Source of the DNA: Brachionus plicatilis
Taxonomy: Eukaryota; Rotifera; Eurotatoria; Ploima; Brachionidae
Direction of reading: 5' to 3'
Assembly: GCA_010279815.1 (NCBI GenBank)
Contig: QEOQ01000274.1
Coordinates: forward strand, 1,048,618 to 1,112,617
DNA length: 64,000 bases
The notes beneath the pieces were generated by a model that was given only the letters and a program-made list of their open reading frames with translations, did not search any database and had not been told where the DNA came from. Every line of letters begins with the position of its first letter. Position 1 is the stretch's first letter. The translations under genes and the position numbers were made by a program. Below, piece after piece: positions 25,094 to 37,939 of the stretch.

Positions 25094-26331
25094 TACCGTA
25101 TACCCTTGCGCGGTATTGCATGCAGTTAAACTCAAAATTGATTTTGAGTGCATGCATCCCGTACCATCTCTCCCATGTTAACCCAACCCTATTGATTGAC
25201 CCGTGCATTTATCCGGTCTCTTTGGTTTTAAGTGCGGCTTTTATTGCTAAGAATTAAAATATAAAGCTGCGCTGTAAAATAAAATTTGAATTTTTATGCG
25301 GCATCTATTATTAAGGACAATGATAAATCTAAACTTAGGATTTTGGTTTAGACGCTGGGACTAAAATTGGAAAAAATAGAAAATATTAAAAATTAAAAAA
25401 ATGAATTTTAAATCATTTTTTTTTTTATAAAAATTATGAAAAATGATTTAAGCGCGGCTTTAAAACTTAGAAATTTTCAAAAAAAATGAAATGCATGTAA
25501 ATAAAAATTAGTTTCATTCTCTCTCTTTTTTCTTGTCCAAAAATATATTGTATTAGCTACACTAGTATTTTAATATTTTTGTAATTATTTTTGATAAAAA
25601 TGAAATTTTATAAATGGAGCCTGACATATCTATAGCACAAGAAATGGAAGTCGATCCAAATTCAGTGCTTTCAAGTATTGATTCAAACGAGACATCAAAT
25701 CCAAATTTAAAGCGAATTCGTTACAATCTTGAGAATAAAGCTAAGGTTCTTTATTTTCACAAACAGGGAAACAGTATCAACAAGTGTGCCAAACACTTCA
25801 GCATAGATATGCGTTTAAAAGTAGATGGATAAAGTTAGAATCGACAATTTTATCAAAAAATTAAAAAGGTCAATTTTTTTTTGGACTCAGCCCCCTGTCA
25901 CTTGACTAAGAGTGTAAAAGATGAAAAGCAAGTGAATGGTATTGTCACCAATTTTATTCCGCGCATGACTAATTTATTACAACCAGCCGATGTTTGCTGG
26001 TCTGCTTCAATTAAAAAACAATATCACAATAAATGGAACAAATGGTTTTTAGAGGATGAAAGATCTTTTACCAGGTTTGGTAAATCCTAAGTTTAGATTT
26101 ATTATTGTCCTTAATAATAGATGCCGCATAAAAATTCAAATTTTATTTTACAGCGCAGCTTTATTTTTTAATTCTTAGCAATAAAAGCCGCACTTAAAAC
26201 CAAAGAGACCGGATAAATGCACGGGTCAATCAATAGGGTTGGGTTAACATGGGAGAGATGGTACGGGATGCATGCACTTAAAATCAATTTTGAGTTTAAC
26301 TGCATGCAATACCGCGCAAGGGTATACGGTA
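25094..26331 (+). mobile_element. pogo/Tigger-type DNA transposon, internally deleted, with about 250-bp terminal inverted repeats
   Basis: The left arm (25096 to about 25345) and right arm (about 26080 to 26329) are nearly identical inverted repeats beginning CCGTATACCCTTGCGCGG. Both ends are flanked by TA (25094-25095 and 26330-26331). The interior retains two pieces of a pogo-like transposase. The arms hold only a handful of differences, which suggests recent insertion or continued exchange. Confidence 0.85.
25614..26090 (+). pseudogene. pogo/Tigger-like transposase remnants
   Basis: The first piece (25614-25832) has a helix-turn-helix-like start (RYNLENKAKVLYFHKQGNSI then NKCAKHFSID). 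The second (25881-26090) carries the second catalytic aspartate context MDSAPCHLTKSVKD and the LLQPADVCWSASIKKQY block typical of the DDE_1 superfamily. The middle of the catalytic core, including the first aspartate, is missing, and the two pieces are in different frames. The protein cannot be functional. Confidence 0.75.
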
Positions 26332-26446
26332 ATTAAAATTTTTAATTTAAAAATTATTAAAATTTGATGAATTTATTTTGAATAATTTATGACAAATATA
26401 TTTTAAAAAACATCAACATTTATAATTTTGATGTTGAATTAATAAA

Positions 26447-27497
26447 ATGGATTCTTTAAGTAAGAAAAAAGTTGACGAAGGAAATCATTTGTTGGCTGAT
26501 GCAGCCAAAGCTATGAAAACGTCTTTATTCAAGCGAAAACCGGACCTTGATACTGCAGCAGATGCTTATTCAAAAGCAGGAACTTGTTTCAAAACAGCCA
26601 AAGACTTTCAGAATGCCATCCAGGCTTTTCAAAACGCAGCTCAATGCTACGAGCAAAATAACTCTTTTTTTAGTGCAGCCAAGTATTCTCAAAAGCTACA
26701 AATAAATACAATTTTTTAATTCTTATTTTTTGAGGCAATATGAACAAGTTGGAATTATTGCTAATGAAATAAAGTCTTTTTCGTTGGTGTACAATTCATT
26801 TTTCAAATCGGCAGAGTTGATGATACTCAATGGAACTCGTGACTCGGCTGGTATTTTGCTGGAAAGGGGAGCCAGGTTATTTTTGATTAAAAATTTAAAA
26901 ATTTTGGAAAATTTTTTTTCAAGTATGCTCAAAACTACTGATCCTGAGTCAAGTCTAAAATTGGTCAAGCGAGCAATTCAGGTTGCCGAAGTTGAGGACA
27001 AAAACCATCAGATAGTGACCATGTATGAAAATGCTGTGAACTTGGCTCTTAAAATTGAACAGTACACAGAAGCAATTGAGTTGGTTGACAATTCGTTGGA
27101 GTTATTGGAAAAAATTGGAACATCAGAGCAAATAATTAGATACATTTTGACTGTTTGCTTGGTTCATTTGAGCAAAGATGACTGGGTGAGCGCTAAAAAC
27201 TACCTGGAAAAAATGAAACAAAGATTTTCTCTTTCTTGCCGAGCTGATGAGCTATTGGAAATATACGAAGAAAAAGATGATGAAAAATTCAAAAATTTGA
27301 TTAAGAATTATCTTGGCTACGCAGTTGATAATGAAGCATTGAAGATAGCAAATAGAATAATTAAAAGCAAAGAGTGGATATCTAGTATCCAAGAGCACAA
27401 TGCACCAGAAAATAAAAATTCTATTCAAAAAAATTCAAGTCATGTAAATGAAGTGAAAGAACTAGATGAAGAGGAGTTTGCCGATGGTCTTTTATAA
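26447..27497 (+). CDS. NAPG: Gamma-soluble NSF attachment protein (gamma-SNAP)
   Basis: SNAPs link NSF ATPase to SNARE complexes for disassembly after membrane fusion; gamma-SNAP is the divergent paralogue. Exons 26447-26682, 26735-26875 and 26924-27497 give 316 aa, against about 312 in human. Introns are 52 and 48 nt. The second is free of stop codons in frame, but removing it restores the family alignment (LLERGA joined to SMLKTTDPE). Visible features: helical TPR-like repeats throughout, AADAYSKAGTCFKTAKDFQ near residue 37, NGTRDSAGILLERGA, and an acidic C-terminus DEEEFADGLL matching the family ending. ATG at 26447 matches the usual start (MDSLSKKKVDEGNHLLADA). Confidence 0.92.
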
Positions 27498-29556
27498 TTT
27501 TTTAAAATTTTTTGTTGTCTATTTATATTAGATTTTAATTGAAATTAAATAATTAATAAACAATATTTTATGTTATTTTTTTGATGTTTTGTCTAATGCC
27601 TTTGAATGTAATCTTATTTGAGTTGAAGAACTTGGAAGGCCGATGAAAAAGAGGTGACATTTTCCAAATCATTAAAATAAAAAAGGATCATATTATTTTG
27701 GCGGTGGTTAAGTTTGGGGCAAAAACTGTTTCAAAAAATGTTTTATAAAATTGAACATCAGTTTTATTTAAATTATTTTCATATTTTTTTAAATAAATGC
27801 TTAAAATTTTTAAACATAACTTGTTAATCTTTAACAAAAGCAAACAATTTTAAAAATCTTTATATTTAGAAGGATAAATCGAATATTGATAGAAACAGTA
27901 CTAAATGTTTAGTTTTTTTAACTTTTTTTTTTGAAATAATAGAACTATTTTTGATTTATTGTGTTAAAAATTTAAATTTTTTTCCAAATTATCAATTTAT
28001 TTTTAAAATTTAAAAAAAATATTTTGCTTTGCTTTAATTTTTTTTGCTTTAAACTTCTCTGATTCTACTTCAAACTTGTAGTAAATTTATTTGTCTCTTA
28101 GCAATTAATTGTAAAGGAAATAAGCAAACATGTTAATATCTATTTATCAATAATATCTATTTTTCAAAAGATCATATTTTTTTCAGAAATTAAAATAATC
28201 GTAAAATACAATTTGGTATGATATATATAAATTGTTAGATGATAATATTTGATTTAAAAAATACATGTATATTTGGAATTAAGTACCATTTTCCAAATGT
28301 AAAAATCAAAGAACGTTTCACTTCAAGCAGGCGATTTTTAGACAAACAGTCTATGAGGAGTAGTAAATTTTTCTAATGAATTAAAATTTTTCAATATTTT
28401 TTAAGTCTTTCTTGAATACAATTTTTATCATTTAAAATTAAAGTACCATAACAAGCATTATCTCAAACGAAATTGCGAATAAAAAATAACAAGTGAAATT
28501 TTCTAATATTTTCTTAATATTTTTGTCTATTTTTTATTTAAATTGTGTTCAAGTGAATTATATTTTGAATCTTAATCTCAAAGTTGTCTGATCATAATCA
28601 ATTTAATTTTATTCACATAACTGTAAACTGAAAAGCCATAAAAAAGATTAAAACTTTAGGAACTGTAACAAATTTTTCAAGACTAATTTTGCCTAGTAAA
28701 AATTGTTTAACTGGAACTAATAAATAAAAACTGGAAACAAAAACAATTTTTAAATATTTTCTTATAAAGAATTTAATATTTTATTATATTATACCATCTT
28801 TTATTAAGCATATGAAGAGGAAATTTTAAAACAGCAGAAATATTATAAGATTTGTTTTGAAGGTGCTATAAATAAAAGCAAATTTTTTTATAATCTTTTG
28901 ATATGGCGTGCAAATATTTAGTTAGACTTCTGCTTTATTCTTAACTTCAAAAAAAATTATTAGAGAAAATTTTTAAAAAATTATTTTTTAACTATGAAAC
29001 TTTTTTTTTGATCAAATTAATTAAATTAATGATAAATTAAAATGAAACAAATGAATGATCAAAAAATGATTGTTTGAAAAACTTGCATTGATAAATCTAA
29101 AAATTTAACAATAAAATCTTTTTTATTTTAGTTCCTAATTTTTGTTTCTATCCCTTATTTTTGTTTCAATGATAAATAATAAAATAAAAAAATATTATTC
29201 TTTAATTTTTAATTGTTGGCATATTTTTACCAAAACTTTTTCCAACTAGCAAGAAATTGACCAAAAACCAACAAATGATTTCAAATTTTTTTGTTTGTAG
29301 TCAACAATAAATGTTTGTCCCAATTGCATAAATATGTTTTTTTCATCAATTTAAACATTTAAAGTAATCCAGATAGTTTTAGGACTGAACAAAATCGAAG
29401 GAATCAAATAAATTTTTAACAGCAAGATTGGTACACCTTCATATCTAAAACAATCCACTTAAAATTTAAAAAGAATCTAATTGTTTGCAAATATAATTTT
29501 TTTTTCAAATTTTAAAATCAGTAAAGCAGAACAATTAATATAATTTTTTAAAAATT
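27498..29556. other. Intergenic, nothing recognised
   Basis: About 2 kb of A/T-rich DNA between gamma-SNAP and the FLYWCH-like gene. No gene, tandem repeat or clear foldback was found. Confidence 0.5.
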
Positions 29557-30331
29557 ATGATCAGTGATGATCATTTTTCAAAAATGAGCTCTTTAGACTT
29601 GGAAAATGAATTCAACAAATTCGTATCCCAATTCGAGAATTATCAAGACTTTGAAAATCTGGTCAATATAATGGACAAATTTGTGGCCAGATTCAAACTA
29701 AGTCCTGATTTAGCCAATTTTCATAAAGCTGTAATCTCAAACGATCTTTCCAGAACTTCATCTGAACCCGACAACCCTATAAATTTTTTTCATTCAATTA
29801 AGTTGAAATACAAGACTAATTCAAGCGGTAGACTTTTGACTTTTTTATAAAGTTTTTATTAAATATTTAAATTTTAGAAGACGGAATGAAATCAGTTTCT
29901 GAAATGAGTAATTTTGACCATGACGACGAGAAGGACTTTAAGAGTGAAGAGATGGACTTGACTGAAACTAAACCTAAAAATGAAAGATTTAACATGAAAA
30001 AAGCTGTTCATTATGTAAAAGATATATTTTTTAAATTAAAAATTTAATTGTTTTTGATTTCTAGTTGACCAAAGATAATAAAATTATTGAAGAAATTAAA
30101 GATGATTTTAAGAACGACGATGACTTTGTTGACTATGCCAAAAACAGTTTAGTTCGCTATTTTCCTGATCAAAAATTTAGTTTCATTAAGCGTTATAATT
30201 CTATGATTAACAAAAAATATTATTTTGAGTGCCAAAAACGCAAAAATCGCTGCCGAGTCAAAGCCATATTCATTCGTCAGGATGGCATATCGATATTTTT
30301 AATTTGTAATAGCAAACACAATCACTCTTAA
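29557..30331 (+). CDS. Small FLYWCH-like zinc-finger protein, three exons
   Basis: Exons 29557-29827, 29878-30014 and 30065-30331 join in matching phases (1, then 0), giving 224 aa. Introns are 50 nt each with GT-AG ends. The N-terminal half is acidic and helical, without a recognised domain. Exon 2 is strongly acidic (HDDEKD, KSEEMDLTE). The C-terminal 55 residues look like one FLYWCH/WRKY-GCM-type finger: an F/Y-rich start (FSFIKRYNSM), KKYYFECQKRKNRCRVKAIF giving the two cysteines, and a terminal NSKHNHS giving the two histidines. FLYWCH fingers bind DNA or mediate protein contacts and are also common in transposon-derived proteins. The aromatic at the usual W position is F. No transposase part is attached, so a host transcription factor or a domesticated fragment are both possible. 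Confidence 0.7.
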
Positions 30332-32695
30332 AATATTTTTTTTTATCTGCATATTTGATCCAAATTAATAGAAAATTTTTAATAAAAATTTTAAAATCAA
30401 AGCTTTTCTATGAATTTTATAATCTTGATTTATTTAAAAAGTAGATTAGGTTTTAAGATTTTTAATTTGTTAATTTTATTTTTTTTATTTTTAAAATTTT
30501 ATTTTTTAATCGTTGATTTAATTAATCGGCAAACTTGTTTTTGATAATACATGATTTTCTATTTTGAATTAATAAAAAACATGTTTCTAACCATAATTTT
30601 AAATGTTTATTACAAATGACTAAAAAATACTAATTTAACTTGTTATCTTAGTTTTTCATACAATTAAAAATAATTTCAAAGACGTTGCAAAATTTCTTTA
30701 AAACTAATATTAAATGTATCTTTAGCAGTGTAATGACAATTTTTCTAAACAAAAAATAATTTAGCATCATAAAATTCAAATTTTGTTTTTCTACAAATAA
30801 ATCAAAATTTATTTGCCTACAAGATGCAAATAAATTTTTTGATAAAAATCATTTTGATAGCTTATAAAATATTTTGAATACCAGCAAAACTTTTAGATAT
30901 AGATAGCTATCTAACTAGAGTTTGATAATTTATAAAAAAAAACCTTTAATTTATTTATCTATTTCAAAATACACCTCTTGGGGAATGAATAAAACACAAC
31001 AAAGAAAATAAAATGAATAAATTGTAATTTAAAAAAAAATATTGATTTAAGGGCAGTTTATGCGTCTATAATAAGCTTGCATTATTTTTAAAGAGATCAA
31101 ATTCAAATCACATGCTTAAGATTTTAATATTTTTAATTAAATAAAATAAGTGAAAATAAATCCTAGAAATAAAAAATTATGTCTCTATTTTTTAGTGTAT
31201 TGGTTTCGATTTCAAGATCGCTTCTGTTTTTTTTAAATTTTTCTTCAGATTGTTTGTATTTAAAAAAATTTGTCTTTCAATAAGAATAAAATAAGAATTA
31301 AACAAAAATTTTAGACAACTGTCAGCAATTATAAAATATTTACAGTCTAAATAATTTATCATTGTTGTGTCATTTTATTCTTTAAATATTTATCAGCCAT
31401 CACGCTCTTGAAGTAATTAATAATCAAAAGACTTAAAAACAAGGAATACCTTGAACAAATAAACTTAATAAAAACTAAACAAAAGAAACATCTAAAATAA
31501 AAAATTTATTTTTGATTTAAAAACCTAAATTATGTTTATGATAATTTTTTTAAATTAAAAAAAAAATTAAATTTTTAATCTTGTGTGCTTAAATTTCATA
31601 ATATTGTTAATTAAAAATATTATACGCGTAAAATTAATTAAATAAATTAGTGTATAAAATTTAAAGGACTTTTCTCTTGAAAAAAATTTATTTAAACCAC
31701 TGTAACTGAAAAAAGTAAGAAATTTTTTGATGTAGCAAAATTACAAAATTAATTGAATCAATAAATTCATATTCTTTTTTATTGATTTTTTCTAATTTAA
31801 TTGAAAAAATTAGATCGATTTAGGATCTTAAATGAAATGAATTTTTTTTGGAGTCTAAAAATTTTTCAACAAAATAATAATAAATTTTTATTTAAAAAGA
31901 ATTTATTAGATTAAAAGATTTTAAAAAAACTTTAAGTATTGATATTATTAATATATTGATGAAAATTAAAAATCTGGTACTTCAATTATTTTTTCTTTCT
32001 TTCCTACCTGAAATGATAGGATAAATTTACTATTTTAAAGAATAGCAGATAACAGATTTTGTCTAATTTGTTTATCGTTTTAAAAATGTTACACCAGTTA
32101 TAAAGTGCAACATACTTTGCTGCACTTTTTTACCTTAAATAATTTTTCTGATGTAAAAAAGACAAAAATTTTAATAATTACTAATTTAATTTACTTAAAA
32201 AAATAAATAAAAAAATTTATTTAAACAAAAACGGTGAAACAACTAATGTGGCAGTATTTTTTACACCGAATTTCATTTGTTTTTTTATTGATTTTTGTTG
32301 CAGGGTAGGCTGACTGGATCTCTTTGACATATTAGTGACATATTAAACTAAATTTATTTATTTCTTAACTTGGTATCAGCAATCAATCAGTTGAGTTAGA
32401 CTAACAAACTAGCAACTAGATTCAACATGACACTCGTTAATATGAACGGACTAATAACCGGTGACTAGCTAGGCCTTTATGATATAGAAACACGTCAAAA
32501 ATTTTTAAATCCCAATAATTTTCCAAAGCATTTAAAACACAGTTTAAGCAATCTGAAGCAAAAAATTTGGTAAAAAATTTAAATTGGCAAAAAATTTAAA
32601 GCTAATGTTAAGTTTTTAATGTGACCTGAAAATATTTTGTTTATTAAAAAAAAAATTTGAAAAAAATTAAAATTTGAGATAAATTTTGAAAAAAA
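30332..32695. other. Intergenic, mostly featureless
   Basis: A/T-rich. Contains a solitary LINE 3' tail (30945-31010), listed separately, and otherwise no supported feature upstream of CSN1. Confidence 0.5.
30945..31010 (-). repeat. Solo LINE 3'-end fragment
   Basis: On the minus strand it reads CCCCAAGAGGTGTATTTTGA followed by an AAATAGATAAATAAA-type tail, matching the 3' end of the LINE at 12740-12790. It is a severely 5'-truncated copy of that family. Confidence 0.65.
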
Positions 32696-35600
32696 ATGCA
32701 CGGTGAATTGATGAACAATGTCATAGTATCAATAGATGATGCCGAAATGGATACAGAAAATGAGAACAACTTAAGCATTAACATTTCAAATCAACCAAGC
32801 GCTTCATCAATGGTTCAAGCATACAACCCAAACTTTGAGATCAATAATTCATCAATCGATTTGGACATGTATGTGTCTGGCTACAGTGGACTAATGCGCA
32901 TTTTCCGGCTTATCTTTTTGGCCGAGCATTGCCCAACGCTGCGCATCGACACCTTAAAGCTGGCTCTCAACTACGTAATGGAAACCCATAACACTCAGCT
33001 GTACTCGTCGGTGCACAAGCAGCTAACTGACGCTGCTAACAAATCCACATGTCAATCGGTGTCAATACCGAGCTACGACTCAAACTGGGTGGACACAACT
33101 AACAAAAAAGGCGCTATGAAGCTGGAAAAATTGGACACTGATCTCAAATCAGCCAAGTCATTGGCTTTTAAAGACTGCATTCGGCGCGGCCAAGAAGACT
33201 TAGCAGACCATTTTTTGGACATGGGCGATCTAACCAACGCCCTTAAGTGCTATTGTAGATCACGTGACTACTGTTCAAACAACAAAAACATCACCAATCT
33301 ATGTTTGAATGTAATTAAGGTAAGTGTCCTCATGCAGAACTGGTCAAATGTTCTAAGTTATGTGAGCAAAGTGGAAACAACCATGGAGGCTGCCGGTTTA
33401 GGCACAGAAACCAACAAAGAAGAAATGTCTCTTTTATGCAAAGTAAAATGCGCTGCTGGCCTAGCAGAGCTCAATTCAAAAAGGTACAAATCAGCAGCAA
33501 AGTGCTTTTTGGCAGCCCACATAGACAATTTTAATTATTACGAGGTATTTTTGTTTAATTTTAATCAGAGTTGTTTAAAAGAGTCACAAGCCAAGCTAAA
33601 GTTATTAACTTTTAATTTTTTTTTCAAAGTACAAGTTAAGACTTTGACTTGTTGGCAAAATTTGCTTTCTGATGGAAAAAATTTCATATGGAGGCAGCAA
33701 AATTTTCATCTAGGACTTTTAAAAAAAATTCCTAAAAAACCTAGTTTTTTAAATTTTGTCAAACAACTGAAAATTTTTTTATTATTATTATAATTAATGT
33801 TATAAACTGTAACAAAACAGGAAATTTTTTCCAATAAAATTAAATTTTCAGTAAGTTTTCTTTTTAAAGAATAATTTTTAATATTTTTTTGTGAATTTTT
33901 TAATGACAATATCAATAAACTTAAAAAAATTTTTAAGAAAATATTTTTGATTATTTTTGATTATCTGAAAAAAAAAATCATCATATATTAAAAATAATCT
34001 TTTTTATCTGGTAGATTCGTCCTTTTATCTAATATCAATTTATTTTTTGGCTTATTTTTTTTGTAGAAGCTAATTATATTCTATAGTATCTAATTTTTAG
34101 TAGATAAAAATATTGTAGATAATTATTTTTCTCAGTAGCAAAATAAATTGATTAACAGATAAATGTTGTCAATTAATAGATAACATTTAATTTAATTACA
34201 GGAAGATGTTTGAAATTAAGAATTTAATGACATTCAGGAGTCTAGTTTGCCGCCAGTTATGTCATAAACATCAAATAAAAATGAAGAAGCTGTTGAAAAT
34301 TCAATACCTGTTCCTCTAAGTATAACTGATCAAGTTTATGTAAATTTACGTAAAAATTAGTAAAAATGAAAAGACCAAAAAAAGCTCAATTTTTTGAATT
34401 TTTTATTATTTTCTAATAAATTTTGAATAAAGTAGTTCCTAATTATTTATTTATATTTTACGAAAAGTTGCTTTTTTTTTTACTAGTATTTACTAATTTT
34501 TACGTAAATTTACGTTTTAAAAAATTAACTTTTGGTAAAATATAAACAAATTAATAGGAACTACTTTTTTCAAAATTTATTAGAAAATAATAAAAAATTC
34601 AAAAAATTTAGCTCTTTTTTGCTCTTTCATTTTTACTAATTTATACGTATAATTATCAAAAATCCACTTTTCAAATCGGCACTGTATCTTTGATTTTGGT
34701 TATTTTTTTTAAATGTGATTTAATTAGCTGCTACCAAAAACAAATATATGCTTATAAAAATAAATATCTTTTTTCTGAAATAATTTATCTTTTTTCATAG
34801 TTAAAATTAGGTACGAAAGAATATAATTAGCTGCTACTAAAAAATATTTTCTTTATTTTTTGAGGTTATTTTTCTTTATTTGCCATTTTTAGTCGATTGA
34901 TTTTGTCAGTCGATTTTTAGGTTGTTATTAAAAATGTCATTAAAAATGGTGCTGGTTGGTCAAATTCACAAAAAAATAATAAATATTATTCATTAAAAAA
35001 AAATTTAATGAAAATTTAATTTTAATACAAAAAATTATCTGTTTTTTTTACAGTTTATAACATTATACTTTGTAAAATTACATAATAAAATGTAAAAGAT
35101 TTAAAATTTCAAGTATAGTATCTTTACAAATACTGTATTTAATTTTAATTTTTTTATCATTATTATTATTTATTTAAATTTAACGCTCCATATGCAGAAT
35201 AAAAAAAAATATTAAATTAATACAAAAATTAAAAATTAAATAAAATTAAATAAAATAAAATTAAGCTAAATTATCTTTATACATCAAGCAATCCATTTGA
35301 TTGATCACAAAGGTAAAAAAAATTTCTATTCTGACCCATGTACACTTTGATTGTAGAGTCAATTAGCCTAATAAATTTAATATTGTTTAATTTTTTTTAA
35401 AAGTACAACTCAAAATATTGACGTTAGAAAAAAGAAAAAAAAAAGTTTTTTTTTAAAGTCTTTCATGAAAATTTTGCTGTTCTGAACAGTTAAGATTGCG
35501 GTCATAAGCTGTGACTTTTTTTCATAATATTTTTATTTTTTAATAAAAAAATTGAAATTTTTTAATTAAATTTATATTCTAGATAATGACACCTAATAAT

Positions 35601-36197
35601 GTAGCTACATATGGAGCATTGTGTGCATTGGCAACCTATGACCGGCGCGAACTGCAAACTCACGTGATCCAGTCAAGCTCGTTCAAGTCATTTTTGGAAC
35701 TTGAGCCGCAAATCCGCGATATCTTATTCAAGTTCAATGAATCTAAATATGCCATTTGTCTAAAATTGATGGATCAAATGAAAGACTATCTGATGTTGGA
35801 TATGTACATATCACCACATGTGGACACATTGTATGCATGGATAAGACAAAGAGCGCTGAGGCAGTATTTTAGTCCGTACAAGTCGGCTGATTTGAGAAGG
35901 ATGTCTGCGGCGTTCAACACGTCAACTGGTGCCCTCGAGGAGGAGTTGATTCAGTTGATCCTTGATGGACAGATCCAGGCCAGAATTGACTCTCAAAATA
36001 AGATTTTGTACGCCAAAGATGTCGATCAGAGATCATTTACATTTGAAAGATCTCTCCAAATGGGCAAAGAATACCAAAAGAGAACCAAGTCTGTTATTTT
36101 GAGATCTTTATTACTCAAGTATAATATTTCGGTGAGACAAGCTCCTAATCAGCAACAAGTACAGTCAAGTGATCAGCAGTCAATCGGATGTAAATAG
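32696..36197 (+). CDS. GPS1: COP9 signalosome complex subunit 1 (CSN1/GPS1)
   Basis: CSN1 is a PCI-domain scaffold subunit of the COP9 signalosome, which removes NEDD8 from cullins. Exons 32696-33544 and 35583-36197 join in phase 0 to give 487 aa (human about 491). The N-terminal half has the RPN7-type helical repeats ([38 protein letters not shown]). The C-terminal exon holds the PCI domain with very strong conservation: [66 protein letters not shown]. The first exon stays open past the donor at 33545, but the extra residues lose all similarity, so the intron is real. The 2.04-kb intron contains a large foldback (34335-34665). Confidence 0.95.
34335..34665. repeat. Large A/T-rich foldback element in the CSN1 intron
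   Basis: Two arms of over 100 bp are inverted copies: the left (from about 34338) runs through ACGTAAAAATTAGTAAAAATG and AATAAAGTAGTTCCTAATTA. The right (to about 34660) returns through TAATAGGAACTACTTT and CATTTTTACTAATTTATACGTA. A loop near 34450-34550 contains further ACGTAAATTTACGT words. This would be a MITE-type insertion. Confidence 0.7.
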
Positions 36198-36439
36198 AAA
36201 CAAAGCCAACAAAATTGATTAAATTATTTTTGAATTAATAAAAAGTTTAACTTATTTAGTTTCGTGATTAAAATAAAAAAATAAATATTAATTGTTTTCA
36301 TTTAATTAATTTTTTAAGTTTATTTTAAGCATTCATTGTGTATTCTGGAGGAATCGGGTTGTTTTCGACGAGAATCAAAAGAACAATTTTCAAAGTCATT
36401 TTACTTGAATTTGAATTTTTTGTTTTACTATTTCTCGCA

Positions 36440-36745
36440 AAAACTTCTACATTCTTACCAAAAATTACCAAAATATACAACAAATAATGTAAAAAATTAG
36501 GAGATTTGATAGGAAATAATTAAAATTTTTTTGTATTTTTGATTAACAAATATAAAATTTTATTAAAAATTGAAGAAAAATAGCAAAAATTACCAATTTC
36601 TTGTTCGCATCATCTTAAGTCCTAGAAAAATTTATGTAATTTTACGTCATCTTAAGTAAGCTGATGGAAACATACGTTAGATTTTGTTTGTAACAAAGTG
36701 TAATCTTAGGCAAAATTACATAAATCTACGTAAGATTCTGTACTA
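36440..36745 (+). repeat. Dispersed repeat, copy 1
   Basis: Matches 40385-40670 collinearly: AAAATTACCAAAATATACAA, CAACAAATAATGTAA, AATAGCAAAAATTACC, ATGTAATTTTACGTCATCTT, TTAGATTTTGTTTGTAACAA, GTGTAATCTTAGGCAAAATT each have a counterpart there. The two copies are diverged, so this is an old insertion family. The nature of the element is unknown. Confidence 0.6.
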
Positions 36746-37129
36746 TGACACAAATTTTTTAATGAACAGATTTTAGTAGTAAGAAAGTTTTAATTTTTTT
36801 TTAAAATAAGGCCTAAATTTTTTTTTATTTTAGAATTGATTTATTGCGAAAATGTTCCCTTCAATCATATCAAGAAAAATCTCAAAAAATAGACAAAAAA
36901 ATATTTAGCCTTAAATATTAAATTTTCTTAATCATCTTTCATCTAATTTGAAGATAATTTAAAATTTAATTTAATTAAATTCAAATGTTCAAAGGCTCCT
37001 TCAGAATAAAAAATTAAGTTTTAGAAATATAAAAAATTCAGATACAGATCTAAATTATTCCTTATAGTAAAAAAGTTATTCAACCTTTTCTGAATTGAAA
37101 CGATCGAATTGAAATGAACTTCACAGCCT

Positions 37130-37530
37130 CGATACTTTGTTTTAAATAGTTTTTATTTTTTAAATAATAATTTCAAAAGGATAATAAAGAGAATTAAAAA
37201 AAATTATTATTTTTTATTAATTTTTATTTTTAAAATTACTGAAAAAAACTGAAATTAAAAAAATTCAAAATTCAAATTAATTGAATTTAAAATTGAATTT
37301 AAAATTACTTAAATTACTGAAAAATTTTTTTTTCTAAATCTGCGTAACTGAATTAAATTTTGGAAATATCAAAACTTGAAATACTTTGTTTTAAATAGTT
37401 TTTATTTTTTAAATAATAATTTCAAAAGGATAATAATATGAATTAAAAAAAGTTTATTATTTTTCTTTATTTTTTTATTTTCAACTAAAATTATTGAAAA
37501 AAATTTTTCCCTAAATCTGGGTAACTGATA
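37130..37530. repeat. Partial tandem duplication, period about 249 bp
   Basis: The stretch ATACTTTGTTTTAAATAG followed by TTTTTATTTTTTAAATAATA and TTTCAAAAGGATAATAA occurs at about 37131 and again at about 37380. The sequence downstream of the second copy (to 37620) is similar to 54775-54925. Confidence 0.65.
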
Positions 37531-37939
37531 ATATTCTTATTAATTTTTTTAAGTTGCATAAAAATTAAAAATTAAACATAATTTTAATTTAAAAGACAAA
37601 AAATCAGCAAATAGACGTATAAGTCGATTTTGTATTGATAGCCTCATCACCGGAAAAAGTTACAGAATCATGATTTAGGCTTTTATTTTGACTTGTGAAA
37701 TTAAAAATTCTCAATTGATTGTCAGAACTCGTTGCAGTAATATTATTAATAATACTTCTGAATTAAAAAATCAGAATAAAAATTAATTAATTAAATATCA
37801 TTTGAATTTTCGAACTAAATTTTTGGTTAATTTCAATCATACTTTTGAATTCGAACAAATTTTAACTTAATTTTGAAAAATATTTAAAAAAATCTTTGAA
37901 TTAATTTTATATCGTATTTTTACTTTGAATTCAAATAAA

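Larger units (their letters stand above)
36198..37939. other. Intergenic with two repeat families
   Basis: Contains one copy of a dispersed repeat (36440-36745) and a partial tandem duplication (37130-37530), both listed separately. No gene was recognised. Confidence 0.5.

Noticed and set aside
26876..26923. Stop-free stretch inside gamma-SNAP
   Set aside because: Multiple of three and open, but it has GT-AG ends and its translation (LFLIKNLKILENFFSS) breaks the family alignment. Treated as an intron.
33545..33793. Continuation of the CSN1 first-exon frame past 33544
   Set aside because: The extra residues are low-complexity with no CSN1 similarity. The donor at 33545 joins in phase to the PCI exon at 35583.
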